Below are positions 28,689 through 39,633 of a DNA stretch of 64,000 bases, one piece after another (position 1 is the first letter of the stretch; each line of letters opens with the position of its first letter). Origin of the DNA: JADJXM01 sp937967285 (GTDB lineage Bacteria; Acidobacteriota; Blastocatellia; RBC074); the NCBI GenBank assembly GCA_050249535.1, contig JBFWQI010000015.1, positions 1-64,000 of the forward strand, given 5' to 3'. The notes beneath the pieces were generated by a model. It did not search any database, had not been told where the DNA came from, and worked only from the letters and a program-made list of their open reading frames with translations. Made by a program: the position numbers and the translations under genes.

Positions 28689-30188
28689 ATGCCAACTAAT
28701 CGGCAGGTGAGTAAATCCACCGAAAGGAATTTCGGCGACTTTCAGACCCCGCCGTCGCTGGCGAGGAACGCGATCGCCCGCCTCCGCGAAATCTCGCCCC
28801 GCTCGATCATCGAACCGACATGCGGAACCGGCGCCTTCCTTTCGGCCGCAATGAAAGCCTTCCCCGGCGCATCCAGTCTGATCGGCGCCGACATCAACAA
28901 AGATCATCTGAGTGCAGCAAGGCGACGACTGGCGGCCGACGGAGGCAGGGCCGTCCTGATCCGGGGCGATTTCTTTGAGCTCGATTGGGAACGGCTGATC
29001 GCGAACCTCCCGCGGCCGATCCTGGTAATCGGCAATCCTCCCTGGGTGACCAATTCCGAACTCGGAACGATCGGCGGCGATAATCTGCCGGGAAAATCGA
29101 ACGACCTGAATTTGCGCGGGCTCGAGGCGCTGACCGGGAAGAGCAACTTCGACATCTCAGAATGGATGATCCTCAGGTACCTCGACTGGATCGCCGGTTC
29201 CGAGGGCGCGACGGGAGTCCTCTGCAAGACGGCCGTCGCCCGCAAGGTGCTGCGGCAGGCGCGCGACCGCGCCATCCCGATCAGCCGCGCGAGCATGTAC
29301 CTGATCGACGCCAGAGCCGAGTTCGGCGTTTCCGTCGATGCCTGTTTCCTGACGATCGAAGTCCGGCCGGGAGCCGCCGCCTTCGAATGCCGCGTCTTTC
29401 CATCTCTCGACGCCGAAAGACATTCCCGGACCATCGGATTTATTGACGGATTTGTCATCCCGGATACGGAAGCCTACGAAAAAATGCGTATCCTCAACGG
29501 GCGGGACGAGAATTATCCGTGGAGGTCCGGGATCAAGCACGACTGCTCGGCTGTCATGGAACTGGAGATGAGCGACGCGATCTTAAAAAACGGCCTGGGC
29601 GAAGACGTCGAGATCGAGGAGACTTTCCTCTATCCGCTTCTCAAAAGCTCGGATTTGACCGGCGGACGGGCCCGCCGGAAATATCTGATCGTCACGCAGC
29701 GGCGGATCGGGGATGAGACGGCATCGATCGGCAGGATCGCTCCGCTCACCTGGCGATATCTCGAATCGCACCGCGAGCGGCTGGATGCGCGCCGGAGCAG
29801 CATCTATCGCGGTCGCCCGAGATATTCAGTCTTCGGCGTCGGAGATTACTCGTTCGCCGGATGGAAGGTCGCCATTTCTGCCCTCGGCAAGAAGCTGGAC
29901 TTTCGAGCCGTCGGCCCGTACCGGAAAAAACCCGTCGTCTTCGATGACACGGTCAATTTCCTGCCCTGCGAATCAGCAGCGGAGGCCCGATTCATCGCAG
30001 AGATGCTCAATTCGGAGCCGGCGCGGGAGTTCCTTGAATCGATGATCTTCTGGTCGGACAAGCGGCCGCTGACGATAGAACTGCTGAGGCGACTGGATCT
30101 CGAAGCACTGAGCGCAGAGCTCGGTCGTTCGCGCGAGTATCGTCATTTCGCCGGGCGCCGTCGGGCAGAATACCGGGGTGTGAAATGA
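28689..30188 (+). CDS. TaqI-like N6-adenine DNA methyltransferase, apparently orphan
   Basis: A 499-residue gamma-class adenine methyltransferase. NFGDFQTPPSLAR (residues 14-26) and EPTCGTGAF (42-50) form the SAM-binding start, NPPW at 116-119 is the catalytic motif IV, and the C-terminal half has FLYPLLKSSDL (near 315), a signature of the TaqI-type target-recognition domain. No endonuclease domain or neighbouring restriction gene is evident; the ATGA overlap with an Smr protein suggests co-expression. It may protect or mark chromosomal DNA, or be the remnant of a restriction system. Target sequence not predictable. Confidence 0.87.
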   Translation: MPTNRQVSKSTERNFGDFQTPPSLARNAIARLREISPRSIIEPTCGTGAFLSAAMKAFPGASSLIGADINKDHLSAARRRLAADGGRAVLIRGDFFELDWERLIANLPRPILVIGNPPWVTNSELGTIGGDNLPGKSNDLNLRGLEALTGKSNFDISEWMILRYLDWIAGSEGATGVLCKTAVARKVLRQARDRAIPISRASMYLIDARAEFGVSVDACFLTIEVRPGAAAFECRVFPSLDAERHSRTIGFIDGFVIPDTEAYEKMRILNGRDENYPWRSGIKHDCSAVMELEMSDAILKNGLGEDVEIEETFLYPLLKSSDLTGGRARRKYLIVTQRRIGDETASIGRIAPLTWRYLESHRERLDARRSSIYRGRPRYSVFGVGDYSFAGWKVAISALGKKLDFRAVGPYRKKPVVFDDTVNFLPCESAAEARFIAEMLNSEPAREFLESMIFWSDKRPLTIELLRRLDLEALSAELGRSREYRHFAGRRRAEYRGVK

Positions 30189-30508
30189 GCGGATCGCAGG
30201 ATGAAATCGATGATTTCGACGATCCGTTCGATGAACCGGTGCGGATCGAGATCCGCGATGTCTTCGACCTTCACTCGATCCCTCCCCGGCAGGTGAAAGC
30301 CGTGGTCGAGGAGTATCTGCGCGAAGCTCGCGACCGCGGTTTCCGTTTCGTCAGGATCATTCACGGCAAGGGGATCGGCGTCCAGCGAGAGATCGTCCGC
30401 GGAGTCCTCGAACGGACGCCTTTCGTGACGGGCTATCGCGACGCTCCGCCGGATGCCGGCGGACCGGGCGCAACCATCGCCGAGCTTGATCTTGAACAGT
30501 CCGATTGA
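30185..30508 (+). CDS. Small Smr-domain protein
   Basis: A 107-residue stand-alone Smr domain, the fold found at the C-terminus of MutS2 and linked to nicking of branched DNA or to RNA cleavage on collided ribosomes. The family motifs are visible: VFDLHSIPPRQV (LDLH-like, near 28), IHGKGIGVQR (HGxG, near 59) and GGPGATIAEL at the end. The start overlaps the methyltransferase stop as ATGA. Acidic N-terminal 20 residues look disordered. Confidence 0.9.
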   Translation: MSGSQDEIDDFDDPFDEPVRIEIRDVFDLHSIPPRQVKAVVEEYLREARDRGFRFVRIIHGKGIGVQREIVRGVLERTPFVTGYRDAPPDAGGPGATIAELDLEQSD

Positions 30509-30562
30509 TAGCATCGTTGCTTAAATGTCGGTCAAATTCATATCCCAAAGGAAATTATCCAC

Positions 30563-32128
<1,566 letters not shown>

Positions 32129-32142
32129 CCGTACGCCGGCCC

Positions 32143-32167
32143 GGGAGCGCCGGCGGCCTCGCCGGCA
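32143..32167. repeat. GGGAGCGCCGGC repeat arm
   Basis: GGGAGCGCCGGCGGCCTC followed by GCCGGCA, related to the left arm of the palindrome at 7816-7880. It occupies the gap between the dehydrogenase stop and the next gene. Confidence 0.55.
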
Positions 32168-32193
32168 AGTATTCGTTAACAAGAATAGCAATT

Positions 32194-33258
<1,065 letters not shown>

Positions 33259-33301
33259 AATCAAGGCGTTTGGTAACTACTAAGTCCCAACGCGAATAGT
33301 T

Positions 33302-33439
33302 ATTAAACGCCAAGCCGCAAAGATGGCCAAAGGGGATTAAGGACAGGATTGTACCAATTTCCTCAATAACCCCGATCGAACAATGGTTAAAAACCGGTCT
33401 TTTATGTCCTGAATAAACCTTGGCGGCTTGGCGTTTAAC
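33302..33439. repeat. Palindromic repeat AACGCCAAGCCGCAAAG ... CTTGGCGGCTTGGCGTTT
   Basis: The left arm (33302-33330) and right arm (33417-33439) are reverse complements of imperfectly repeated CAAGCC/GGCTTGGCG units around a unique spacer. A worn right arm is seen at 19305-19352. It marks the left border of the arsenic genes. Confidence 0.8.
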
Positions 33440-33466
33440 AACTCTATGTCTTAAGCCTGAGCAGTG

Positions 33467-33868
33467 TTACGGCGTTTGTATCCTGAGCGGCCTCGGCGCC
33501 TCCTGAAGACGAACCGGGACCGCATCTGTACAACATAACCTGACCAGACGGGAACGGTCGCGCTGCATCTCCTTATCCCCGGCCAGCGATGACAGAGTCT
33601 CCTTCAGAATCCGTGCGGCATGCTCGTCCGGCGGCTCGATGATCTGATAATGCATCCAGCGCCCTTCCTTTCTTGCCTGCACTAATCCTGCACGCCGCAG
33701 ATATGCCAGATGCCTCGAGATCGTCGGCTGCGGACATCCCAGCACCTCAACCAGAAAGCAGACGCACACTTCATCCTGCCCCATCAGATTCAGCAGACGT
33801 AACCGCGTTCGATCCGATAGCGCGACGAAAAACGACTCCAGTTTGAACTCTTTCGCGGTCTTCCTCAT
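33467..33868 (-). CDS. arsR: ArsR-family arsenic-responsive repressor
   Basis: A 133-residue winged-helix repressor released from DNA by arsenite. The helix-turn-helix is CPQPTISRHLAYLRRAGLVQARKEGRW (near residues 45-71); the metal-sensing CVC pair in DEVCVCFLVEVL (near 33-37) matches the classical ArsR ELCVCDL site. A C-terminal LCC pair (near 112) may add thiol ligands. It is divergent from arsC, with a strong palindrome between them that is the likely operator. The protein is longer at its C-terminus than most ArsR proteins (about 100-120). Confidence 0.92.
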   Translation of the reverse strand: MRKTAKEFKLESFFVALSDRTRLRLLNLMGQDEVCVCFLVEVLGCPQPTISRHLAYLRRAGLVQARKEGRWMHYQIIEPPDEHAARILKETLSSLAGDKEMQRDRSRLVRLCCTDAVPVRLQEAPRPLRIQTP

Positions 33869-33945
33869 AAACTCAATCCTACCACAGGACCTCCCCCATC
33901 ATTGATGCTTTTGCCCGATTGACACATTCCAGACTCATGAGTACG

Positions 33946-33970
33946 ATACATTCGCTTAAGCGAATACATA
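33946..33970. promoter_or_regulatory. ArsR operator 1
   Basis: ATACATTCGCTTAAGCGAAT, with a perfect 14-base core TTCGCTTAAGCGAA (33951-33964), lies in the arsR-arsC intergenic space. The same motif recurs at 34542-34563 before arsD, which supports a shared repressor site. Confidence 0.75.
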
Positions 33971-34001
33971 CAGCAAAGCCATAAACCGTGGAGAAGAGGC
34001 A

Positions 34002-34427
34002 ATGTCGAAAAAAAGAGTGCTCATCCTTTGCACAGGCAATTCCGCCCGCAGTCAGATGGCTGAAGGCCTGTTGCGTCAGGACGGCGGCGAAGCATTCGAG
34101 GTCGAGAGCGCCGGGGTCAGGCCCGGCAGCGTCAGACCGGAAGCGATTCAAGTCATGCGGGAGATCGGGATCGACATCTCCGGGCATCGCTCGAAATCGG
34201 TCGATGATTTTATCGGCCGTGAGTTCGACTATGTGATCACCGTCTGCGACAACGCCAGAGAGACCTGCCCCGTTTTTCCCGGCAGAACACAACGTATTCA
34301 TCAGAGCTTCGAGGATCCTCCGCCCGTCGGAACTAAAAGCGAGGACGAAACAGTCATGATCTTTCGACGCGTGCGCGACGAGATCCGCGAATGGATGAAG
34401 GGATTTATCGACTCGGCATCTTCCTGA
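34002..34427 (+). CDS. arsC: Arsenate reductase, thioredoxin-coupled (ArsC, pI258 type)
   Basis: Reduces arsenate to arsenite. The 141 residues carry the low-molecular-weight phosphatase loop LCTGNSARSQ with Cys10, and the relay cysteines Cys82 and Cys89 in VCDNARETCPVFPG, exactly the numbering of the thioredoxin-dependent pI258 enzyme. SEDETVMIFRRVRDEI is the usual C-terminal helix. Start ATG is 31 bases after operator 1, with GAGAAGAGGCA as binding site. Uptake of electrons from thioredoxin is expected. Confidence 0.95.
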   Translation: MSKKRVLILCTGNSARSQMAEGLLRQDGGEAFEVESAGVRPGSVRPEAIQVMREIGIDISGHRSKSVDDFIGREFDYVITVCDNARETCPVFPGRTQRIHQSFEDPPPVGTKSEDETVMIFRRVRDEIREWMKGFIDSASS

Positions 34428-34541
34428 TTGCGCGAAAATTCGCACGAGAGCGAACTTTCCCGCATCGTGACACGCTTTATTTATCAGGCCGATAAGTACG
34501 ACAGGGTTTTATGGCAGGGAACGGTATTTGCCTTCTTAAAT

Positions 34542-34563
34542 TGCATTCGCTTATGCGAATGCA
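34542..34563. promoter_or_regulatory. ArsR operator 2
   Basis: TGCATTCGC-TTAT-GCGAATGCA, a 22-base palindrome with 9-base arms, in the 191-base gap between arsC and arsD. It shares CATTCGCTTA and GCGAAT with operator 1, suggesting an additional repressor-controlled promoter for arsDA. Confidence 0.75.
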
Positions 34564-34618
34564 TACAGGTCTGGTACCAGCAGGAAAAATGGCTTGATAA
34601 CTTTTCGGGAGAGTGTCC

Positions 34619-34999
34619 ATGAAAAACCTCATCGTTTTTGATCCTCCGATGTGCTGTTCGACCGGCGTCTGCGGGACGAATGTTGACCCGGTGTTGCCGC
34701 GTTTTGCCGCCGATCTCGAATGGCTGAAAACACAGGGCGTTTCGGTGACGCGATACAATCTCGCTCAAGAGCCGGGTGAGTTTGTGGCGGTCGATGCGGT
34801 CAAAGCCGAGCTTCAGAACATGGGGAACAGTTGCCTGCCGCTGATCCTGGTCGATGGCGATATCGTCAGCCGCGGCGTCTACCCTGCTCGATCCGCGCTC
34901 GCAGGCTTTGCGGGCATTGCGGCTCCGGCGGAATCAGAGAGCGAAACCAGACCTTTGCGCACGCTCAAAGTTTTATCCAATGCGTCTGAATGTTGTTAA
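34619..34999 (+). CDS. arsD: Arsenite metallochaperone (ArsD)
   Basis: Delivers arsenite or antimonite to the ArsA ATPase and weakly represses the operon. The 126 residues keep the R773-type signature MCCSTGVCG with Cys12, Cys13 and Cys18, a thioredoxin-like fold (SCLPLILVDGDIVSRGVYP) and the C-terminal CC pair at 125-126. The ATG at 34619 follows GGGAGAG; a GTG two codons earlier is possible. It ends nine bases before arsA. Confidence 0.95.
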   Translation: MKNLIVFDPPMCCSTGVCGTNVDPVLPRFAADLEWLKTQGVSVTRYNLAQEPGEFVAVDAVKAELQNMGNSCLPLILVDGDIVSRGVYPARSALAGFAGIAAPAESESETRPLRTLKVLSNASECC

Positions 35000-35008
35000 G
35001 GGGGCTTT

Positions 35009-36793
35009 ATGAATCTGCTCGATCAGGTGACGAGATTTCTTTTCTTCACCGGCAAAGGCGGCGTCGGCAAAACGTCGACCGCCTGTGCAACAGCGTTGGC
35101 GCTGGCTGAAAAAGGGCGCCGCGTTCTGCTGGTCAGCACTGATCCGGCTTCGAATCTCGATCAGGTTTTGGGAATAGAGCTCACGTCGCATCCGACGCCG
35201 ATCCCCTCCGCGGCTGGTCTCAACGCATTGAACATAAATCCGGAAATCGCCGCGCATGATTATCGAGAGCGCGTGATCGGGCCATATCGCGGGCTTTTGC
35301 CTGCCGATGTGGTAGCCGGAATGGAAGAGCAACTTTCCGGCGCGTGCACGGTCGAGGTTGCCGCCTTTGATGAATTCACCGGTTACATCGTGGATGAAAA
35401 AACGATGGCCGAATTCGATCACGTGATTTTTGACACGGCTCCGACAGGGCACACGCTGCGCCTGCTTCAGCTTCCGGCTGCATGGTCGGGCTTTCTCGCG
35501 ACAAATGAGCGCGGCTCTTCCTGCCTCGGCCCGCTTTCAGGCCTCAAGACACAACAGGAAAAATACGCGGCCGCCGTGAATGCGCTCTCGAACGCGCAGC
35601 AGACCACGCTTGTCCTGGTGACGCGTCCCGATCGCAGCTCCATCCGGGAAGCGGAACGGACAAGTCTTGAACTGGAAGCCCTCGGGCTGGCCAATCAATT
35701 CCTCGTCATCAATGGCGTATTTCGAGCAAGCCGTCAGGATGATCCGGTGGCCGTGGCGCTTGAAAAGCGCGGCCTTGAGGCTTTGGCAGCGTTGCCGGAA
35801 CGATTGCGAAAACTACCTCAAATGGCGGTGTCACTTCGTCCTTTCAATATTGTGGGGATCGAGGCCTTGCGCGATCTCCTGTCTGAAGCGACTCCGACGG
35901 TGAGAGAGGCGACGGGCGACGAGGCGATGCTTGCAGTTGCGCAGCTCCCCGGCCTGTCGAGTCTGGCGGATGAAGTGGCGGCTGCCGGTCATGGGCTGGT
36001 CATGGTGATGGGCAAAGGCGGCGTCGGCAAAACCACTATCGCTGCGGCCATTGCCACGGAACTTGCGGCGCGTGGTTATCAAGTTCACCTCACCACCACC
36101 GACCCGGCGGCACATTTGAGTTTTGCGCTGGGAGCCGATATCCCCGGCTTGAAGGTGAGCCGGATTGATCCCGAAGCGGAAACGGCCGCGTATCGGCAGC
36201 GAATCATTGAAAAGACTGAATCAGGCCTCGACGCCGAAGGCCTCGAGCTCCTGAAAGAAGACTTGCGCTCGCCCTGCACCGAAGAAGTTGCCGTCTTTCA
36301 TGCCTTCTCGCGCATTGTTTCCAGCGCAAGGCGTGAAATCGTAGTGATGGATACCGCGCCAACCGGCCACACGCTGCTTTTGCTCGATGCCACCGGCGCC
36401 TATCACCGCGAAGTCATGAGAAACAGCGGCGCCATGAGCAGTCACCTGGTCACTCCGCTGATGCGGCTCAAAGATCAGGCTTTTACCAAAGTGCTCCTGG
36501 TGACCCTGCCTGAGACGACGCCGGTACTTGAAGCGGCGCAATTGCAGGCCGATCTGCGGCGCGCTGAAATTGAGCCTTATGCATGGATCATCAATAATTG
36601 CCTGGCGGCCACCGGAACAAAAGACCCGCTGCTTGTGGCTCGGGCGCAGGCGGAGTTGGAGCAGATCCGAAAGGTCGAACAGGAATATGCCACTCGAACT
36701 GTTATCGTGCCGTGGATGATCGAAGAGCCGACAGGACAAGACCGTCTGCGGCGCCTGGCGCAGGCGATGAGCGCCTCTGCCGGCATGCCGTGA
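35009..36793 (+). CDS. arsA: Arsenite-stimulated ATPase (ArsA)
   Basis: The 594-residue ATPase of an arsenite pump with two homologous halves. P-loops GKGGVGKT are at about residues 16 and 336, and DTAPTGHTL motifs follow in each half. The three metal-site cysteines of the R773 protein are present: Cys113 (LSGACTVEV), Cys172 (SSCLGPLSG) and Cys423 (SPCTEEVAVF). The enzyme needs a membrane partner ArsB or Acr3, yet no permease gene is next to it or elsewhere in the window. Its codon use (more GCG, TTT, CTT, GGC) differs from the neighbours, which suggests transfer with the cassette. Confidence 0.96.
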   Translation: MNLLDQVTRFLFFTGKGGVGKTSTACATALALAEKGRRVLLVSTDPASNLDQVLGIELTSHPTPIPSAAGLNALNINPEIAAHDYRERVIGPYRGLLPADVVAGMEEQLSGACTVEVAAFDEFTGYIVDEKTMAEFDHVIFDTAPTGHTLRLLQLPAAWSGFLATNERGSSCLGPLSGLKTQQEKYAAAVNALSNAQQTTLVLVTRPDRSSIREAERTSLELEALGLANQFLVINGVFRASRQDDPVAVALEKRGLEALAALPERLRKLPQMAVSLRPFNIVGIEALRDLLSEATPTVREATGDEAMLAVAQLPGLSSLADEVAAAGHGLVMVMGKGGVGKTTIAAAIATELAARGYQVHLTTTDPAAHLSFALGADIPGLKVSRIDPEAETAAYRQRIIEKTESGLDAEGLELLKEDLRSPCTEEVAVFHAFSRIVSSARREIVVMDTAPTGHTLLLLDATGAYHREVMRNSGAMSSHLVTPLMRLKDQAFTKVLLVTLPETTPVLEAAQLQADLRRAEIEPYAWIINNCLAATGTKDPLLVARAQAELEQIRKVEQEYATRTVIVPWMIEEPTGQDRLRRLAQAMSASAGMP

Positions 36794-36947
36794 AGTCCTG
36801 ACATTCGACAGGCGGATGCGGCCAGAGCCATTTCGCGGGTCTCCGCCTCCTCACTTTCGGCCGAAGGCTGTCCATCCGCCCCTCCCTTGGTGTAGAATTT
36901 CGTTTAATCCAACTACGCAATAATTCCTGAATCAGGGGGGAAAATCC

Positions 36948-38180
36948 GTGGCAATCTTAAGACCATTCCGCGCACTTAGGCCGTTGCCGGAAAAATGCGC
37001 CGAGGTGGCGAGCGTACCGTATGACGTCGTTTCGACCGCCGAGGCCCAGGCGATGGCCGGAGACAACCCGCTCTGTTTTCTGAGGGTCTCTCGTCCCGAA
37101 CTCGAGATGCCTGACGGAACGGACATCCATTCCGACGCGGTATACGAACGCGCCGCCGAAAACTTCAGCAAGCTCCGGGAAGCGGCTCCGCTGATCGTCG
37201 AAGAGACTCCGAGCTTCTATCTCTACCGTCTCAAGATGGGCAATCACGAGCAGCCGGGCATCGTCGCCTGCTGCTCGGTGGACGAATACGATAACGACGT
37301 GATCCTCAAACACGAGCGGACGCGGCAGGACAAGGAGGACGACCGGACGCGGCACATCCTCTCGCTGCGCGCCCAGACCGGCCCGGTCTTTCTGACCTAT
37401 CGTCCGAACCATTCGATCAACGAGCTCGTCAATGCGATGCGTCACGAAGAGCCGGTCTTCGATTACACCGCGCCGGACGGGATCGAACATCGCGTCTGGA
37501 GGATTCCGGAGAACCTCAACGCGACACTGATCGAGGCTTTCCGGGAAGTTCACAAGCTCTACATCGCGGACGGCCACCATCGCGCCAAAAGCGCCAGCCG
37601 GGCGCGTGAGGAGCTGCGCGCGGCCAATCCCGATCACACCGGCGAGGAGGAATACAATTTCTTCCAGTGCGTCCTCTTCCCCGCCGATCTGGTCCACATC
37701 CTGCCTTACAATCGCGTGGTGACGGACCTCGGCGGTTACACTCCCGAGAACTTTCTGACCGCCATCACTGAAGAGTTCGAGGTGGCCGAGAATGCCGATC
37801 CGAGGCCGGCCGGCAAGAGCCACATTTCGCTTTACCTGAACGGCCGCTGGTACGGACTGACGATCAGGCCCGAAGTGACGAAGGGTCTGAAGGTGACGGA
37901 CCGGCTGGATGTCAGCATCCTGCAGGACCGCCTGCTCTCGCCGATCCTCGGAATCAAGGACGTCAGAACGGACAAGCGGATCAGCTTCGTCGGAGGAGTC
38001 CGCGGGACGCGCGAACTCGAACGACTGGTCGATTCAGGCGAATTCGCGGCAGCCTTCTCGATGCATCCGGTGACGGTCGATGAGCTGATGGACATTTCGG
38101 ACGCGGGCGAGATCATGCCTCCGAAATCGACATGGTTCGAACCGAAGCTGGCCGACGGGCTGCTGAGCCATCTGATCTGA
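36948..38180 (+). CDS. DUF1015 family protein linked to serine biosynthesis
   Basis: A 410-residue protein of the DUF1015 family, starting at GTG (36948) after AGGGGGG. Recognisable segments are ILRPFRALRPLP at the start, VASVPYDVVSTAEA (near 20-33), HERTRQDKEDDR (near 120) and KLYIADGHHRAKSA (near residue 205), a family hallmark. The catalytic function is not established; the DGHHR element resembles that of ParB/Srx-fold free serine kinases, which would fit the position directly upstream of serA and serC. That functional link is inference. Gap to serA is 20 bases. Confidence 0.85.
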   Translation: MAILRPFRALRPLPEKCAEVASVPYDVVSTAEAQAMAGDNPLCFLRVSRPELEMPDGTDIHSDAVYERAAENFSKLREAAPLIVEETPSFYLYRLKMGNHEQPGIVACCSVDEYDNDVILKHERTRQDKEDDRTRHILSLRAQTGPVFLTYRPNHSINELVNAMRHEEPVFDYTAPDGIEHRVWRIPENLNATLIEAFREVHKLYIADGHHRAKSASRAREELRAANPDHTGEEEYNFFQCVLFPADLVHILPYNRVVTDLGGYTPENFLTAITEEFEVAENADPRPAGKSHISLYLNGRWYGLTIRPEVTKGLKVTDRLDVSILQDRLLSPILGIKDVRTDKRISFVGGVRGTRELERLVDSGEFAAAFSMHPVTVDELMDISDAGEIMPPKSTWFEPKLADGLLSHLI

Positions 38181-38200
38181 TCGACAGGAAGATCGTGACC

Positions 38201-39403
38201 ATGAAAGTTCTGATAGCGGACAAATTCGAAGAGAGCGGAATCGAGGGGCTCAAAGCCATCGGCTGCACGGTGATCAGCGATCCGAATCTGAAGGACGAGG
38301 CTCTGGTCGAGGCGATCCGCGAGACGCAGGCGGACGTGCTGGTTGTTCGATCGACGAAGGTCAGCGAGGCCGCGCTCGATGCCGGCAGGCTGAGCCTCGT
38401 CGTCCGCGCCGGCGCAGGCTACAACACCATCGACGTCAAGGCGGCATCGGCGCGCGGCATCTACGTCTCGAACTGCCCCGGCAAGAACTCGATCGCCGTG
38501 GCCGAGCTGGCCTTCGGGCTGATACTCGCGCTCGACCGCCGGATCGCCGACAACGTGGCGGATCTGCGCGACGGCAAGTGGAACAAGAAGGAGTACGGCA
38601 AGGCACGGGGACTCTACGGGCGGACGCTCGGCCTGATCGGCCTCGGCCAGATCGGCCGCGAGATGATCGCCCGCGCGAAGGCGTTCGGAATGAACGTCGT
38701 CGGCTGGAGCAGGAGCCTGACGCCGGAGACCGCGGCCGAGCTGGGTATCTCGTTCCGGCAGACCTTCATCGAGGTCGCGCACGACTGCGACGTGCTCAGC
38801 GTGCATCTCGCGCTCGCGCCCGATACGCGCGGCGTGATCAACGCAGAGATCTTCGAGGTCATGCAGCCCGGTTCGATCGTCATCAATACTTCACGTGCCG
38901 AGATCTTCAATCAGAAGGACCTGGCCCGGGCGATCGAGACTCGGGGGATCCGCGCCGGCCTGGATGTCTTCGCCGAGGAGCCGACCACCGCGACCGGCGA
39001 TTTCACCGACCCGATCGTCAAGCTGCCCGGCGTCTACGGCACGCACCACATCGGCGCATCGACCGATCAGGCGCAGGAAGCCATCGCCGCCGAGACCGTC
39101 CGCATCATTCAGACATTCATGGAAACGGGCAGAGTTCCGAACGTGGTCAACATCGCCGACAGTTCGCCGGCAACTCACATGCTGGTCGTCAGGCACCACG
39201 ACCGCCCGGGAGTGCTCGCTCACGTCTTCAGCGCCATTCGCGATGCCGGCATCAACGTTCAGGAGATGGAGAACATCGTCTTCGAGGGCGCCGAAGCGGC
39301 GATCGCACGCATCGCGCTAGAGACTGAAATGGCGGAAGAGACGATCTCGACCATCCGCGCCGGCAATCCCGATATCATCGATATCTATCAAATCAACTTT
39401 TAA
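38201..39403 (+). CDS. serA: D-3-phosphoglycerate dehydrogenase
   Basis: Catalyses the first committed step of serine biosynthesis. The 400-residue protein has the substrate domain, the NAD-binding domain with GLIGLGQIGREM (near 147), the catalytic Arg/Glu/His region (the THHIGAST His near 282) and a C-terminal ACT-like domain (MLVVRHHDRPGVLAHVFSAIRDAGINVQEME, near 325-355) that gives feedback control by serine. The ATG at 38201 has AGGAAG ten bases upstream. Operon with DUF1015 and serC. Confidence 0.95.
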   Translation: MKVLIADKFEESGIEGLKAIGCTVISDPNLKDEALVEAIRETQADVLVVRSTKVSEAALDAGRLSLVVRAGAGYNTIDVKAASARGIYVSNCPGKNSIAVAELAFGLILALDRRIADNVADLRDGKWNKKEYGKARGLYGRTLGLIGLGQIGREMIARAKAFGMNVVGWSRSLTPETAAELGISFRQTFIEVAHDCDVLSVHLALAPDTRGVINAEIFEVMQPGSIVINTSRAEIFNQKDLARAIETRGIRAGLDVFAEEPTTATGDFTDPIVKLPGVYGTHHIGASTDQAQEAIAAETVRIIQTFMETGRVPNVVNIADSSPATHMLVVRHHDRPGVLAHVFSAIRDAGINVQEMENIVFEGAEAAIARIALETEMAEETISTIRAGNPDIIDIYQINF

Positions 39404-39430
39404 CATCCGATCCCAGGCAGTAAGAAATAA

Positions 39431-39585
39431 ACGCAGAGGCGAAGAGGAGGCAGAGGGGAATTGTTGAAAACAGAGATCCGAAGGCTTGCCGGATGTTCTG
39501 AAACCGGAGATTTCACATCCACCCAAAAATCTCTGCCTACTCTGCGTCTCCGCGGCCCAGTCTCTGCCTCCTCTGCGTCTCTGCG
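39431..39585. repeat. Palindromic repeat CGCAGAGGCGAAGAGG ... CTCTGCGTCTCTGCG
   Basis: Purine-rich left arm (39431-39458, CGCAGAGGCGAAGAGGAGG) and pyrimidine right arm (39529-39585, repeated CTCTGCGTCTC and CTGCCTCCTCTGCG) are reverse complementary around a 70-base spacer. It sits between serA and serC. Confidence 0.8.
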
Positions 39586-39633
39586 ATTCAATATCCGAGG
39601 ACTTAATCTTTTTTATTTGATAAGGAGTTTTAA

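Noticed and set aside
34428..34622. 64-residue frame between arsC and arsD
   Set aside because: It starts at TTG without a ribosome site and runs through the second ArsR operator; no conserved features.
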